DNA of 64,000 nucleotides from Janthinobacterium sp. CG3. GTDB taxonomy: Bacteria; Pseudomonadota; Gammaproteobacteria; Burkholderiales; Burkholderiaceae_D. The number at the start of each line of letters is the position of its first letter. Position 1 is the stretch's first letter. The notes under the pieces were generated by a model that saw only the letters and a program-made list of their open reading frames with translations, ran no database searches and had not been told where the DNA came from. Location: contig NZ_KB467824.1 in NCBI RefSeq assembly GCF_000344615.1, positions 971,658 through 1,035,657 on the forward strand, given 5' to 3'. Shown in pieces: positions 43,414 to 51,720 of the stretch. The translations under genes were made by a program, and so were the position numbers.

Positions 43414-44799
43414 ATGAGTAGATATATGATCAATACCTGGGAGCCGGAAACCCCGAGTTTCTGGAAGCGGAGCGGCAAGTCGACCGCCGACCGCAACCTG
43501 TGGATTTCGATCCCGGCGCTGCTGCTGGCCTTCGCGGTGTGGATGGTGTGGAGCGTGGTGGTGGTCAACCTGCCCAACGTCGGCTTCAAGTACAGCACCA
43601 ACCAGCTGTTCTGGCTGACCGCCTTGCCCGGCCTGTCCGGCGCGACGCTGCGCATTTTCTATTCCTTCATGGTGCCCATTTTCGGCGGGCGCAAGTGGAC
43701 GGCGCTGTCCACCGGATCGCTGTTGATCCCGGCCATCGGCATCGGCTTCGCGGTGCAGGACATCAACACCGGCTACCCGACGATGCTGGTGCTGGCGCTG
43801 CTGTGCGGCTTCGGCGGCGGCAACTTCGCCTCGTCGATGGCCAACATCAGCTTCTTCTATCCGAAGGCGCGCAAGGGTTTCGCGCTGGGCATGAACGCCG
43901 GCCTGGGCAACCTCGGCGTGTCGGTGGTGCAGTTCGTGGTGCCGCTGGTGATCACCGTCGGCGTCTTCGGCGGCCTCGGCGGCGAATCGCAGACCTGGGC
44001 CAAGGCCGGCGCCAGCAAGGCGTTCTGGTTGCAAAACGCCGGCTTCGTCTGGGTCCCGTTCATCGTCCTGAGCACCGTCACGGCGTGGTTCGGCATGAAC
44101 GACATCGCCTCGGCCAAGGCCTCCTTCGCCGACCAGGCCGTGATCTTCAAGCGCAGGCACAACTGGCTGATGTGCTGGCTCTACACCGGCACCTTCGGTT
44201 CCTTCATCGGCTATTCGGCCGGCTTCCCGCTGCTGATCAAGATCCAGTTCCCCGACGTCAATCCGCTGGAGTACGCCTTCCTCGGCCCGCTGGTCGGCGC
44301 CCTCTCGCGCGTCGCCGGCGGCGTCATCGCCGACAAACTGGGCGGCGCCCGCGTCACGCTGTGGTCGTTCTTCCTGATGATCGCCGCGGTCGTCGGCGTG
44401 CTGCGGTTCGCGCCGCACGGCGACGTGGCCGGCAACTTCACCGGCTTCTTCTGCATGTTCATGCTGCTGTTCGCCGGCACCGGCATCGGCAACGCCTCGA
44501 CCTTCCGCATGATACCGGTGATCTTCCTGACCGAGCGCCAGCGCGCCGCCGCCGGCAAGGGCCGCCCGGCCGAGGAGCGGGCCATCGTCGACGCCAACCG
44601 CGAAGGGGCGGCCGTGCTCGGTTTTACCTCGGCGGTGGCGGCCTACGGCGCCTTCTTCATCCCGAAAAGCTACGGCACCTCGATCGCCCTGACCGGCAGC
44701 CCGGACGCCGCGCTGTGGTGCTTCGTCGGCTTCTACGTCAGTTGCATCGCCATCACCTGGTGGTGCTACGCGCGCAAAAACGCCGCCATGCCTTGCTAA
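43414..44799 (+). CDS. narK2: Nitrate/nitrite transporter NarK2-type
   Basis: A 461-residue second NarK-family transporter. ATG 43414 has AGGAG at 43403-43407, a better distance than the GTG at 43411. The N-terminus SRYMINTWEPETPSFW and the FGGGNFASSMANISFFYPK, NAGLGNLGVSVVQFVVPLV and AVAAYGAFFIPKSYG motifs are typical of NarK2-type nitrate/nitrite antiporters. With NarK1 it gives a K1-K2 pair as in Paracoccus, where the two are fused; here they are separate genes. hemN follows after 22 bp. Confidence 0.9.
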   Translation: MSRYMINTWEPETPSFWKRSGKSTADRNLWISIPALLLAFAVWMVWSVVVVNLPNVGFKYSTNQLFWLTALPGLSGATLRIFYSFMVPIFGGRKWTALSTGSLLIPAIGIGFAVQDINTGYPTMLVLALLCGFGGGNFASSMANISFFYPKARKGFALGMNAGLGNLGVSVVQFVVPLVITVGVFGGLGGESQTWAKAGASKAFWLQNAGFVWVPFIVLSTVTAWFGMNDIASAKASFADQAVIFKRRHNWLMCWLYTGTFGSFIGYSAGFPLLIKIQFPDVNPLEYAFLGPLVGALSRVAGGVIADKLGGARVTLWSFFLMIAAVVGVLRFAPHGDVAGNFTGFFCMFMLLFAGTGIGNASTFRMIPVIFLTERQRAAAGKGRPAEERAIVDANREGAAVLGFTSAVAAYGAFFIPKSYGTSIALTGSPDAALWCFVGFYVSCIAITWWCYARKNAAMPC

Positions 44800-44821
44800 C
44801 TCTTGCAACCGGAGTCCTATC

Positions 44822-46252
44822 ATGAACCCTCCCCGCACCGTCGTCGCGCTGGTCCCGTCGGTCGAATTCGACGCGGCGTTGATCCGCAAGCTCAACCAGA
44901 TGGGGCCGCGCTACACCTCGTACCCGACCGCCGACCGCTTCAGCGGCGATTTCGCGCAGGCCGACTACGTCGATGCGGTGGCGCGGGTGCGCGCCGGCGC
45001 CCGCGCAGCGCCGTTGTCGCTGTACGTGCACATCCCGTTTTGCGAGTCGCTGTGCTATTACTGCGCCTGCAACAAGATCGTCACGCGGGAGCGCGACAAG
45101 GCGGTGCTCTACCTCGACTACCTGAAGCGCGAAATCGCCATGCAGGGCGGGCTGCTGGCCGGCATGAACCGCGTCGAGCAACTGCATTTCGGCGGCGGCA
45201 CGCCGACCTATCTGAGCGACGGGCAGATGGACGACCTGATGGCCTGCCTGCGCCGCTGGTTCGACTTCGCGCCCGACGCGCAGGGCGAATATTCGGTCGA
45301 GGTCGACCCGCGCACGGTCACGCCGGCGCGCATCCGCACCTTGCGCGCGCAGGGCTTCAACCGCATCAGCCTGGGCGTGCAGGACTTCGACGCCGACGTC
45401 CAGCGGGCGGTCAACCGCATCCAGCCGGAGGCCGAGACGGTGGGCATCATCGACGCCGCGCGCCAGGCCGGCTTCCGCTCGATCAGCGTCGACCTGATTT
45501 ACGGCTTGCCGAAACAAAGCCCGGCGACGATGGTGCCGACGCTGCACAAGGTGATCGCCGCCAATCCCGACCGCATCGCGGTCTACAACTACGCCCACAT
45601 GCCGCACCTGTTCAAGTCGCAACGCCTGATCGTGGCGGCCGACTTGCCCACGCCCGACGCCAAGCTCGACATGCTGCGCCTGTGCATCGAAATGCTCGGC
45701 GCCGCCGGCTACGTCTACATCGGCATGGACCATTTCGCCAAGCCCGACGACGACCTGGCCGTGTCCCAGCGCGAGGGCAGGTTGCACCGCAACTTCCAGG
45801 GCTATTCGACCCACGCCGAGGCCGGCATGGTGGCGCTGGGCGTGTCCGGCATCAGCGCGCTGGGCGGCTGCTACAGCCAGAACGACAAGACCCTCGGCGG
45901 CTACTACGCGGCGCTCGACCAGAAGCGCCTGCCGATCGCCCGCGGCATCACCCTGGACCCGGACGACCTGCTGCGGCGCGACATCATCGGCCGCCTGATG
46001 TGCGACTTCGCGCTGTCTTACGCCGAGGCCGGCCTGCCCGACGCGGCCGGTTTCGCCGACTACTTCGCCGCCGAACTGCGGGCGCTGGCGCCGCTGGCGG
46101 CCGACGGCCTGCTGGACATGGACGCGGACGGGCTGCGCGTGAGCTTGAAAGGGCGCCTGTTGATCCGTAACATCTGCATGGTGTTCGACAACTACCTGGG
46201 CCGCGCCGGCGGCGCCGGCCCGGCGCCGCAGCGCTACTCGAAAACCATCTAG
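44822..46252 (+). CDS. hemN: Oxygen-independent coproporphyrinogen III dehydrogenase HemN
   Basis: A 476-residue radical SAM enzyme that replaces O2-dependent HemF in haem synthesis. The cluster motif is CESLCYYCAC (C74, C78, C81, C83), preceded by YTSYPTADRFS, the N-terminal signature of true HemN. ISLGVQDFD and HFGGGTPTYL are family motifs, as is GYVYIGMDHFAKPDD. The full N-terminal substrate region separates it from HemW. It is the last gene after narK1-narK2, fitting a need for haem under anoxia. Downstream lies a remnant of an FNR-family regulator. Confidence 0.94.
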   Translation: MNPPRTVVALVPSVEFDAALIRKLNQMGPRYTSYPTADRFSGDFAQADYVDAVARVRAGARAAPLSLYVHIPFCESLCYYCACNKIVTRERDKAVLYLDYLKREIAMQGGLLAGMNRVEQLHFGGGTPTYLSDGQMDDLMACLRRWFDFAPDAQGEYSVEVDPRTVTPARIRTLRAQGFNRISLGVQDFDADVQRAVNRIQPEAETVGIIDAARQAGFRSISVDLIYGLPKQSPATMVPTLHKVIAANPDRIAVYNYAHMPHLFKSQRLIVAADLPTPDAKLDMLRLCIEMLGAAGYVYIGMDHFAKPDDDLAVSQREGRLHRNFQGYSTHAEAGMVALGVSGISALGGCYSQNDKTLGGYYAALDQKRLPIARGITLDPDDLLRRDIIGRLMCDFALSYAEAGLPDAAGFADYFAAELRALAPLAADGLLDMDADGLRVSLKGRLLIRNICMVFDNYLGRAGGAGPAPQRYSKTI

Positions 46253-46266
46253 GCCGCGGCGACGCC

Positions 46267-46296
46267 GTCGGCTTACGCGCTGCGCGCTAAGCCGAC
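46267..46296. repeat. Inverted repeat after hemN (GTCGGCTTA family)
   Basis: GTCGGCTTA (46267-46275) pairs exactly with TAAGCCGAC (46288-46296) around CGCGCTGCGCGC. The same arms, less perfect, appear at 38040-38085. It follows the hemN stop by 15 bp and may terminate the narK-hemN transcript. Confidence 0.6.
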
Positions 46297-46352
46297 CTAC
46301 GGTCCTCGTCGCGCGGGCGCGCAACCCGACACGCCGCCGCAAGCCGGCGGCT

Positions 46353-46457
46353 GTTCATTCGCGCATCTTGTCCGACTTGAGCGGGCACGCCATGATTGCC
46401 GTCAGCGGGCGCAACGTCACCATCCTCGACATCGAGCGGCTGCGCCGGTACGGGTAG
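46353..46457 (+). pseudogene. Remnant of a Crp/FNR-family regulator C-terminus
   Basis: In one frame the sequence reads VHSRILSDLSGHAMIAVSGR and then NVTILDIERLRRYG with a TAG at 46455-46457. This matches the C-terminal helix-turn-helix and wing of FNR/DNR-type regulators (pattern ET-SR-LS-L---GLI-V-GR-V-ILD---L). There is no start or N-terminal sensor domain upstream within the hemN gap, so only the tail survives. It suggests that an fnr/dnr gene was once adjacent to hemN and has been lost. Confidence 0.5.
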
Positions 46458-46588
46458 GGGCGCGACGCTTGCGGCCAAAGCGACGCCGGCCGGCCGGACA
46501 CCCTGATATACTGATTGCAGGACACTCAACGACGGAAGGCGCCTACCCATGATCCGCACTTTAGCTCACCCCGATTGACGGATCGCAT

Positions 46589-47401
46589 ATGGCGCCGAAC
46601 CGCTTTTCGCTGCTGACGCTCGCCCTGCTGGCCGCCTGCTGCTGCGCCGCCGCCCACGCCCGCGCGTCCGCCACCACGGCGTACAACACTTACATGGTCG
46701 GCCCCTACCTGGTCGATGCGCAGCAGGGCTTGGCGCAGTCGCTAGTCGACCGGCTGAACGACAAAATCGGACCGGGCCAGCAGCTTAGCCTGAGCCACAT
46801 TCCGCGCATCCGGCTCGACGCGATCGAACTCAACAAAGGCGACCAGTTCGGCGGCGTGGTGTTGTTCGTCAACCCGCGCTTCGTCGGCGACGCCGCGAAA
46901 ACCCGTTTCCTGTGGTCGAAACCGCTGTTCGTCGATTGCAACCTGGTCATTTCAAGGGTCGACGAACCCGTCGAATACGTCGGCCTGTCGACCTTATGGG
47001 GGCTGCGTTTTGGCGGCGTGCGCGGTTATCGCTACGTCCACATCGACGACATGGTACGTCTGGGCAAGCTGGCGCGCGAGGACAGCCAGGACGAGTTGAG
47101 CGGCCTGCGCAAGGTGGCGCTGGGCCGGGTCGACCTCACCGTCGTGCCCTATTCCATCTTCAGCCAGTTCGGCGCCGACAAAACCCTGGCCAAGCAACTG
47201 TACGTCGCCGCCAAGCCGCTGCAGTGCTTCGCCCGGCACATTCTGGTGGGCAAGGGCAATCCGGCCATGCTGAAGGCGCTCAACGAGGCCATCGACACGC
47301 TCGCCACCGACAAGGGTTGGCTGGCGGCGATGGCGTACTTCCACCTGGACGTTAAAGTCCTGTCGGGCTGGAGCGCCGACGATCCGTCCGACAAGCCGTA
47401 G
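46589..47401 (+). CDS. Periplasmic substrate-binding-like protein
   Basis: A 270-residue exported protein: a signal peptide (residues 1-25, ending AAHARAS), then a type-2 periplasmic binding fold. The strand-helix pattern, with YNTYMVGPYLVDAQQGLAQS, GLRFGGVRGYRY and KTLAKQLYVAAKPLQCFARH, resembles SBP_bac_3-like proteins found as sensory or amino-acid-binding partners. No transporter genes are adjacent, so the ligand and partner are unknown. A second such protein is encoded at 54888-55736 beside a GGDEF-EAL gene. Confidence 0.6.
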   Translation: MAPNRFSLLTLALLAACCCAAAHARASATTAYNTYMVGPYLVDAQQGLAQSLVDRLNDKIGPGQQLSLSHIPRIRLDAIELNKGDQFGGVVLFVNPRFVGDAAKTRFLWSKPLFVDCNLVISRVDEPVEYVGLSTLWGLRFGGVRGYRYVHIDDMVRLGKLAREDSQDELSGLRKVALGRVDLTVVPYSIFSQFGADKTLAKQLYVAAKPLQCFARHILVGKGNPAMLKALNEAIDTLATDKGWLAAMAYFHLDVKVLSGWSADDPSDKP

Positions 47402-47543
47402 CGCCGCCAGGAACGGATATGCGCGTAACCCGGCGCCTGGCGCTTGATCAGCGTGGCCAGGCCGGCGCCGGCCAACAAGCCTTAGATCGGCGCCGAATCT
47501 GCAACAAAACCTCCAGATCGAGACCTAACCCTATTTTGTAGGA

Positions 47544-48812
47544 TTAGTGCGTCGCTCGCAGGCGCAGCGCGCGCCAGAGTATCCAGGCGAGGTGCAGCGT
47601 CGAGGCGAGCATCGCCACGGCGGCCGCGCGCGCCAGCGGTGTCGGCCACAGCGCGGCGCCCGCCAGCAGCGCCAGCGCCGCCAGGTGGCCGCGGAATTGG
47701 CCGCGCGCCGCTTCTTCCGTGATGATGTGGCGGATGCCCGGCACTGGTTTGTCGTCCGCGTTTTCCTGCCAGTGCTGCCACAGCAGGAAGGGGACGATTT
47801 TGTAGAGCATGCCGAGCACCGCCGAGTAGGCGAAGCCGAGCAGGAACAGCAGGCCGGGCAACAGTGCGCCGGCGCCGGCCGGCGGCGGCGCCAAGCACAG
47901 CGCCGCGCAGGCCAGCAGGCTGGCCATGGCCAGGCGCCAGAACAGGGTGGTGGCGTCGGCCGGGCGCTTGCGCCGTCTGAGCAGGTCGAGCGTGGCCACG
48001 GCGAAGACGCCGAAGGCGCCCAGCAGCAGCGCGTGCAGCGGCGCCGCGCTCCAGTGCCCGGCCAGTTGCGCGGCGCTGGCGGCCAGCGTCAGCCCCAGCA
48101 CCGCGCGGTTCAAGGCGCGCGTCAGGCCGGCCGGGTACAGCGGCGTGACCTGGAACATCGGAATTACTTGGTGGGCGATGGCGATCACCAGCACGCCGAT
48201 CCAGCCCGCCAGGCCCCACAGGGCGTGCAGGTCGGCCAGGCGCGCCAGCGGCAGCGGCAGCGCCCAGGCCAGGGCGGCGGCCATGCCGGCGCCCAGCGCC
48301 GCGGTAACGCCGAGGGCGCCGAGGGCGATGCGCACGCCGTCCAGCATGGGCTGCGCCGCGCCGGCGCGGGCGGCGGCGGCGGGGGCCGCGCGCGCCCGCC
48401 ACAGGCCAAGGGCGCAGGCGCCCAGCAGCCAGGCCAGCGCCAGCGCCAGCGGCGCCAGCGCGAGTTGCAGCAGCGGCGGACGCGACCAGCAAAAGCCGGC
48501 CGCCAGCAGCAGCGTGCCGGCACTTAACAGGGCGTGGATGGCGGGCGCGGCCAGGCCGGCGCGCGGAATGTCGACGCCGGCCACCACCGGCAGCAGTTGC
48601 AGCAGCGCGCCGCTCATGACCATGGTCAGCACGCCCAGCGTGAACAGGTGGGTCGCCGCCAGCGCCGCCGGCGACCAGCGCGAGGCCAGCAGCGGCGGCC
48701 CCTGCCACAGCAGCAGGGCGCCGGCCAGCAGCGCGAACAGCGGCGCGCTGGCGAAAAAGCGCATCGACAGCCACAGCGGCGCGCTGCGTTCGAGCGCGAG
48801 GCGGCGTTGCAT
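47544..48812 (-). CDS. Polytopic membrane protein, NnrS-like
   Basis: A 422-residue protein with about 12 hydrophobic helices and histidines inside helices (THLFTLGVLTMVMSGALLQL, HALLSAGT, LADLHALWGLAGW, AIAHQVIPMFQV), as in NnrS-type or heme-copper-related membrane proteins linked to NO metabolism. The family assignment is tentative. I start it at ATG 48812, overlapping the stop of the DUF2249 gene (ATGA), so the pair is translationally coupled. It is Ala/Leu-rich with high GC. It is divergent from ubiUVT across the FNR-type box. Confidence 0.55.
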   Translation of the reverse strand: MQRRLALERSAPLWLSMRFFASAPLFALLAGALLLWQGPPLLASRWSPAALAATHLFTLGVLTMVMSGALLQLLPVVAGVDIPRAGLAAPAIHALLSAGTLLLAAGFCWSRPPLLQLALAPLALALAWLLGACALGLWRARAAPAAAARAGAAQPMLDGVRIALGALGVTAALGAGMAAALAWALPLPLARLADLHALWGLAGWIGVLVIAIAHQVIPMFQVTPLYPAGLTRALNRAVLGLTLAASAAQLAGHWSAAPLHALLLGAFGVFAVATLDLLRRRKRPADATTLFWRLAMASLLACAALCLAPPPAGAGALLPGLLFLLGFAYSAVLGMLYKIVPFLLWQHWQENADDKPVPGIRHIITEEAARGQFRGHLAALALLAGAALWPTPLARAAAVAMLASTLHLAWILWRALRLRATH

Positions 48813-49033
48813 CAGGCGGCGCGCCAGATCAGCAGGTCGTAGCGCAGGTCGGGTCGGCGCGTGATGCAGTGGCGGTAGCCGCGCCGGTCCAGGATGCGGT
48901 ACAGCGGCAGCGGCTCGCGTTCGATCAGCACGGCCAGGCGCCGCCGCGGCGCCATCGCGCCCAGCGCCTCGAGCACGCGCTGCATCGGTTCGGGCGGCGC
49001 CAGCGCGCAGACGTCGAGGGAAATTTCCTGCAT
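48812..49033 (-). CDS. DUF2249 domain protein (second copy)
   Basis: A 73-residue DUF2249 protein: EISLDVCALAPPEPMQRVLE at the start, a Leu/Ile-rich middle and LRYDLLIWRAA at the end. The TusA-like fold is short but complete. The stop overlaps the start of the membrane protein gene. The first DUF2249 gene lies 10 kb away beside norZ; both are next to NO- or nitrate-related genes. The FNR-type box at 49089-49102 lies 56 bp upstream and could also serve this gene. Confidence 0.65.
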   Translation of the reverse strand: MQEISLDVCALAPPEPMQRVLEALGAMAPRRRLAVLIEREPLPLYRILDRRGYRHCITRRPDLRYDLLIWRAA

Positions 49034-49088
49034 GGCGGTCCCGTTCTGTGCAAAGCGCCATTGTGCATCCCGGGCATGGTTTTAATCC

Positions 49089-49130
49089 TTGACCCAGGTT
49101 AAGGACTTTTATATTTGCCGGGCCTATAGT
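49089..49130 (+). promoter_or_regulatory. FNR/ANR-type class II promoter for ubiUVT
   Basis: TTGACCCAGGTTAA (49089-49102) is an FNR-like palindrome with half-sites TTGAC and GTTAA, and TATAGT at 49125-49130 is a good -10. The start predicted from the -10 is near 49137, which puts the box centre (49095.5) at -41.5, the canonical class II activator position. The ubiU ATG is at 49221. The geometry supports anaerobic induction of ubiUVT. Confidence 0.75.
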
Positions 49131-49220
49131 TCGCCGCAGCGCAATACCGCAGCGCGCGCTTCACGTCGCCGGTTTGATGGACGGCGGCGGCGCGCGGCGT
49201 TCACGAACAGGAAAAGGCTT

Positions 49221-50255
49221 ATGATTGACGATCCCACCCCCGCAGCGGCGCGCGCGCCGCTGGAACTGGTTTGCCCGGCCGGCAGCCTGCCGGCCCTGAA
49301 GGCGGCCGTCGACAACGGCGCCGACTGCGTCTACCTCGGCTTCCGCGACGCCACCAACGCGCGCAACTTCGCCGGCCTCAATTTCGACGACAAGGCCATC
49401 GACGAGGGCGTCGGCTACGCCCACCAGCGCGGATGCAAGGTGCTGCTGGCGCTGAACACCTATCCGCAGCCGTCCAACTGGACGCTGTGGCGCGGCGCCA
49501 TCGACCGCGCCGCCGACGCCGGCATCGACGCGGTGATCCTGGCCGACCCGGGCTTGATGGCCTACGCGCTGCGCCACCACCCGCAATTGCGGCTGCACCT
49601 GTCGGTGCAGGGTTCGGCCACCAATTACGAGGCCATCAATTTCTACCACGAGCATTTCGGCATCGCCCGCGCGGTGCTGCCGCGGGTGCTGTCGCTGACC
49701 CAGGTCGAGCAGGTCGCCAAGAACACCCCGGTGGACATCGAGGTGTTCGGCTTCGGCAGCCTGTGCGTGATGGTCGAGGGCCGCTGCGCGCTGTCCTCGT
49801 ACGCCACCGGCGAGGCGCCCAACACGCACGGGGTCTGCTCGCCGGCCAGGTCGGTGCGCTGGGTGCAGACGCCGAAGGGCCTGGAGTCGCGCCTGAACGG
49901 CGTGCTGATCGACCGCTACGCCGACGCCGAGAACGCCAGTTATCCGACGCTGTGCAAGGGGCGTTTCGACGTCGCCGGCGAAAATTATTACGCCCTGGAA
50001 GAGCCCACCAGCCTGAACACGCTGGAGCTGCTTCCCGCGCTGGTCGGCATGGGCGTGCGCGCGGTCAAGATCGAGGGGCGCCAGCGCAGCCCGGCCTATG
50101 TGGCGCAGGTGACGCGGGTGTGGCGCGAGGCGCTCGACTGCTACGCCGGCAACGCCCAGCGCTATTCGGTCAAGCCGGCCTGGATGGCTGCGCTCGACAA
50201 GGTGGCGGAGGGGCAGCAGCACACGCTGGGCGCCTACCACCGCTCGTGGAAATAA
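49221..50255 (+). CDS. ubiU: O2-independent ubiquinone biosynthesis protein UbiU
   Basis: A 344-residue U32-family protein from ATG 49221, preceded by GGAAAAGG; an in-frame start 44 codons earlier overlaps the promoter. It carries [20 protein letters not shown] and [14 protein letters not shown]. Four cysteines, C182, C189, C206 and C245, have the same spacing (7, 17, 39) as the [4Fe-4S] ligands of E. coli UbiU. With UbiV and UbiT it performs the hydroxylations of ubiquinone synthesis without O2. ubiV follows after 19 bp. Confidence 0.92.
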   Translation: MIDDPTPAAARAPLELVCPAGSLPALKAAVDNGADCVYLGFRDATNARNFAGLNFDDKAIDEGVGYAHQRGCKVLLALNTYPQPSNWTLWRGAIDRAADAGIDAVILADPGLMAYALRHHPQLRLHLSVQGSATNYEAINFYHEHFGIARAVLPRVLSLTQVEQVAKNTPVDIEVFGFGSLCVMVEGRCALSSYATGEAPNTHGVCSPARSVRWVQTPKGLESRLNGVLIDRYADAENASYPTLCKGRFDVAGENYYALEEPTSLNTLELLPALVGMGVRAVKIEGRQRSPAYVAQVTRVWREALDCYAGNAQRYSVKPAWMAALDKVAEGQQHTLGAYHRSWK

Positions 50256-50274
50256 TCTGGACAATGGAAAAAGC

Positions 50275-51177
50275 ATGTTGAAACTGGCATTGGGACCGAT
50301 CCTGTACTACTGGCCACGCGCCGCCGTGTTCGAGTTTTACCACATGGTCGCCGACAGCGCGGTCGATATCGTCTACCTCGGCGAGACGGTGTGTTCGCGC
50401 CGGCGCGAGCTGCGCCAGGCCGACTGGCTCGACGTGGCCGAGTTGCTGGCCGGCGCCGGCAAGGAGGTGGTGCTGTCGACGCAGGCGCTGATCGAGTCCG
50501 GCAGCGAACTGACGGCGATGCGCAAGATCGCCGAGAACGGCCGCTTCGCCGTCGAGGCGAACGACATGGGCGCGGTGCAGCGCCTGAAGGGCGGCGCGCC
50601 CTTCGTCGCCGGGCCGCACCTGAACCTGTACAACGACCCGACGCTGGCGCTGCTGGCCGGGTTGGGCGCGAAGCGCTGGGTGATGCCGCTGGAAATGGGC
50701 CGCGAGGGCCTGGCGCAGATGCTGGCCGCGCGCCCGGCCGGCATGCAGACCGAGGTGTTCGCCTACGGGCGCATGCCGCTGGCGTTTTCGGCGCGCTGCT
50801 TCACCGCGCGCAACCGCAACCTGGCGAAGGACGATTGCCGCTTCAGCTGCCTGGAGCACCCGGACGGCTTGCTGCTGCAGACGCGCGAACACGCGCCGTT
50901 CCTGGTCTTGAACGGCACCCAAACGCAGTCGGCGCTGGTGTATAACCTGGTGGCGGAACTGGACGCGATGGGCCGCATGGGCGTCGACGTCGCCCGCATC
51001 AGCCCGCAGGCCAGCGACACCGGGCGCGTCATCGACGCCTTCGACCGGGTCCGCCGCGGCGCGACCGCGGGCGCCGCGGCCGGCGCGCAGATCGCCGCGT
51101 GGCAGCCGTCGGCCGCCTGCGACGGCTACTGGTACGGCAAGCCCGGCCTGGAGCTGCGCCGCCACGACCAGCACTAA
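50275..51177 (+). CDS. ubiV: O2-independent ubiquinone biosynthesis protein UbiV
   Basis: A 300-residue U32-family protein. It keeps [18 protein letters not shown] and [19 protein letters not shown]. Cysteines C40, C175, C188 and C192 match the spacing (13, then 4) of the E. coli UbiV [4Fe-4S] ligands. UbiU and UbiV form a complex that hydroxylates ubiquinone precursors anaerobically, probably using prephenate as oxygen donor. It is the middle gene of ubiU-ubiV-ubiT. Confidence 0.92.
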   Translation: MLKLALGPILYYWPRAAVFEFYHMVADSAVDIVYLGETVCSRRRELRQADWLDVAELLAGAGKEVVLSTQALIESGSELTAMRKIAENGRFAVEANDMGAVQRLKGGAPFVAGPHLNLYNDPTLALLAGLGAKRWVMPLEMGREGLAQMLAARPAGMQTEVFAYGRMPLAFSARCFTARNRNLAKDDCRFSCLEHPDGLLLQTREHAPFLVLNGTQTQSALVYNLVAELDAMGRMGVDVARISPQASDTGRVIDAFDRVRRGATAGAAAGAQIAAWQPSAACDGYWYGKPGLELRRHDQH

Positions 51178-51205
51178 CACCGCGGCACCCGCCAAGGAGC
51201 AACCA

Positions 51206-51682
51206 ATGCAAGAAAAACCCTACACCCTACCCGAGCCGGCGGCCAAGCTGCTGGCGCTGCTGCCGGCCTATCCCGGCTCCTGGCTGTTCGTCCAGGCGCT
51301 CAACCTGGCGCTGGCGCGGCAACTGCCGGCCGACGTGCGCCAGCGCCTGGAAGGCAAGCGGCTGCGCCTGCGCCTGGACGACGCCGGCCTGGCCTTCGAC
51401 TTCGTCTGGCGCGGCGGCGCCTTTCGCGCCTGCCGGCCGCGGGCCGAGACCGACTTGACCATCGGCGCGGCGGTGCACGACCTGCTGTTGCTGGCGCGGC
51501 GCCAGGAAGACCCGGACACGCTGTTCTTCAGCCGCCGCCTGGCGCTGGAGGGCGACACCGAACTGGGGTTGCTGTTCAAGAACACGCTCGACGCGCTGGA
51601 GGCGCCGGCCTTCGAGTTGGCCGCGCTGGCGCCGGGGCGCGTGCTGGCGCGCCTGCGCCGCGACGCGCGACCGCGCCGCTAA
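51206..51682 (+). CDS. ubiT: SCP2-domain accessory protein UbiT
   Basis: A 158-residue SCP2-like lipid-binding protein with AAKLLALLPAYPGSWLFVQA, a WRGGAFRACRPRAETDLTIG lipid-pocket region and FFSRRLALEGDTELGLLFKN. UbiT holds the hydrophobic ubiquinone intermediates for UbiUV under anoxia. AAGGAGC precedes the ATG at 51206. The gap to ubiV is 28 bp, so the three genes form one operon behind the FNR-type promoter at 49089-49130. It converges on the GGDEF-EAL gene. Confidence 0.88.
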   Translation: MQEKPYTLPEPAAKLLALLPAYPGSWLFVQALNLALARQLPADVRQRLEGKRLRLRLDDAGLAFDFVWRGGAFRACRPRAETDLTIGAAVHDLLLLARRQEDPDTLFFSRRLALEGDTELGLLFKNTLDALEAPAFELAALAPGRVLARLRRDARPRR

Positions 51683-51720
51683 TCCGCGACCTCCGGAAGC
51701 TTCACTGTGCGGCAGTATGC

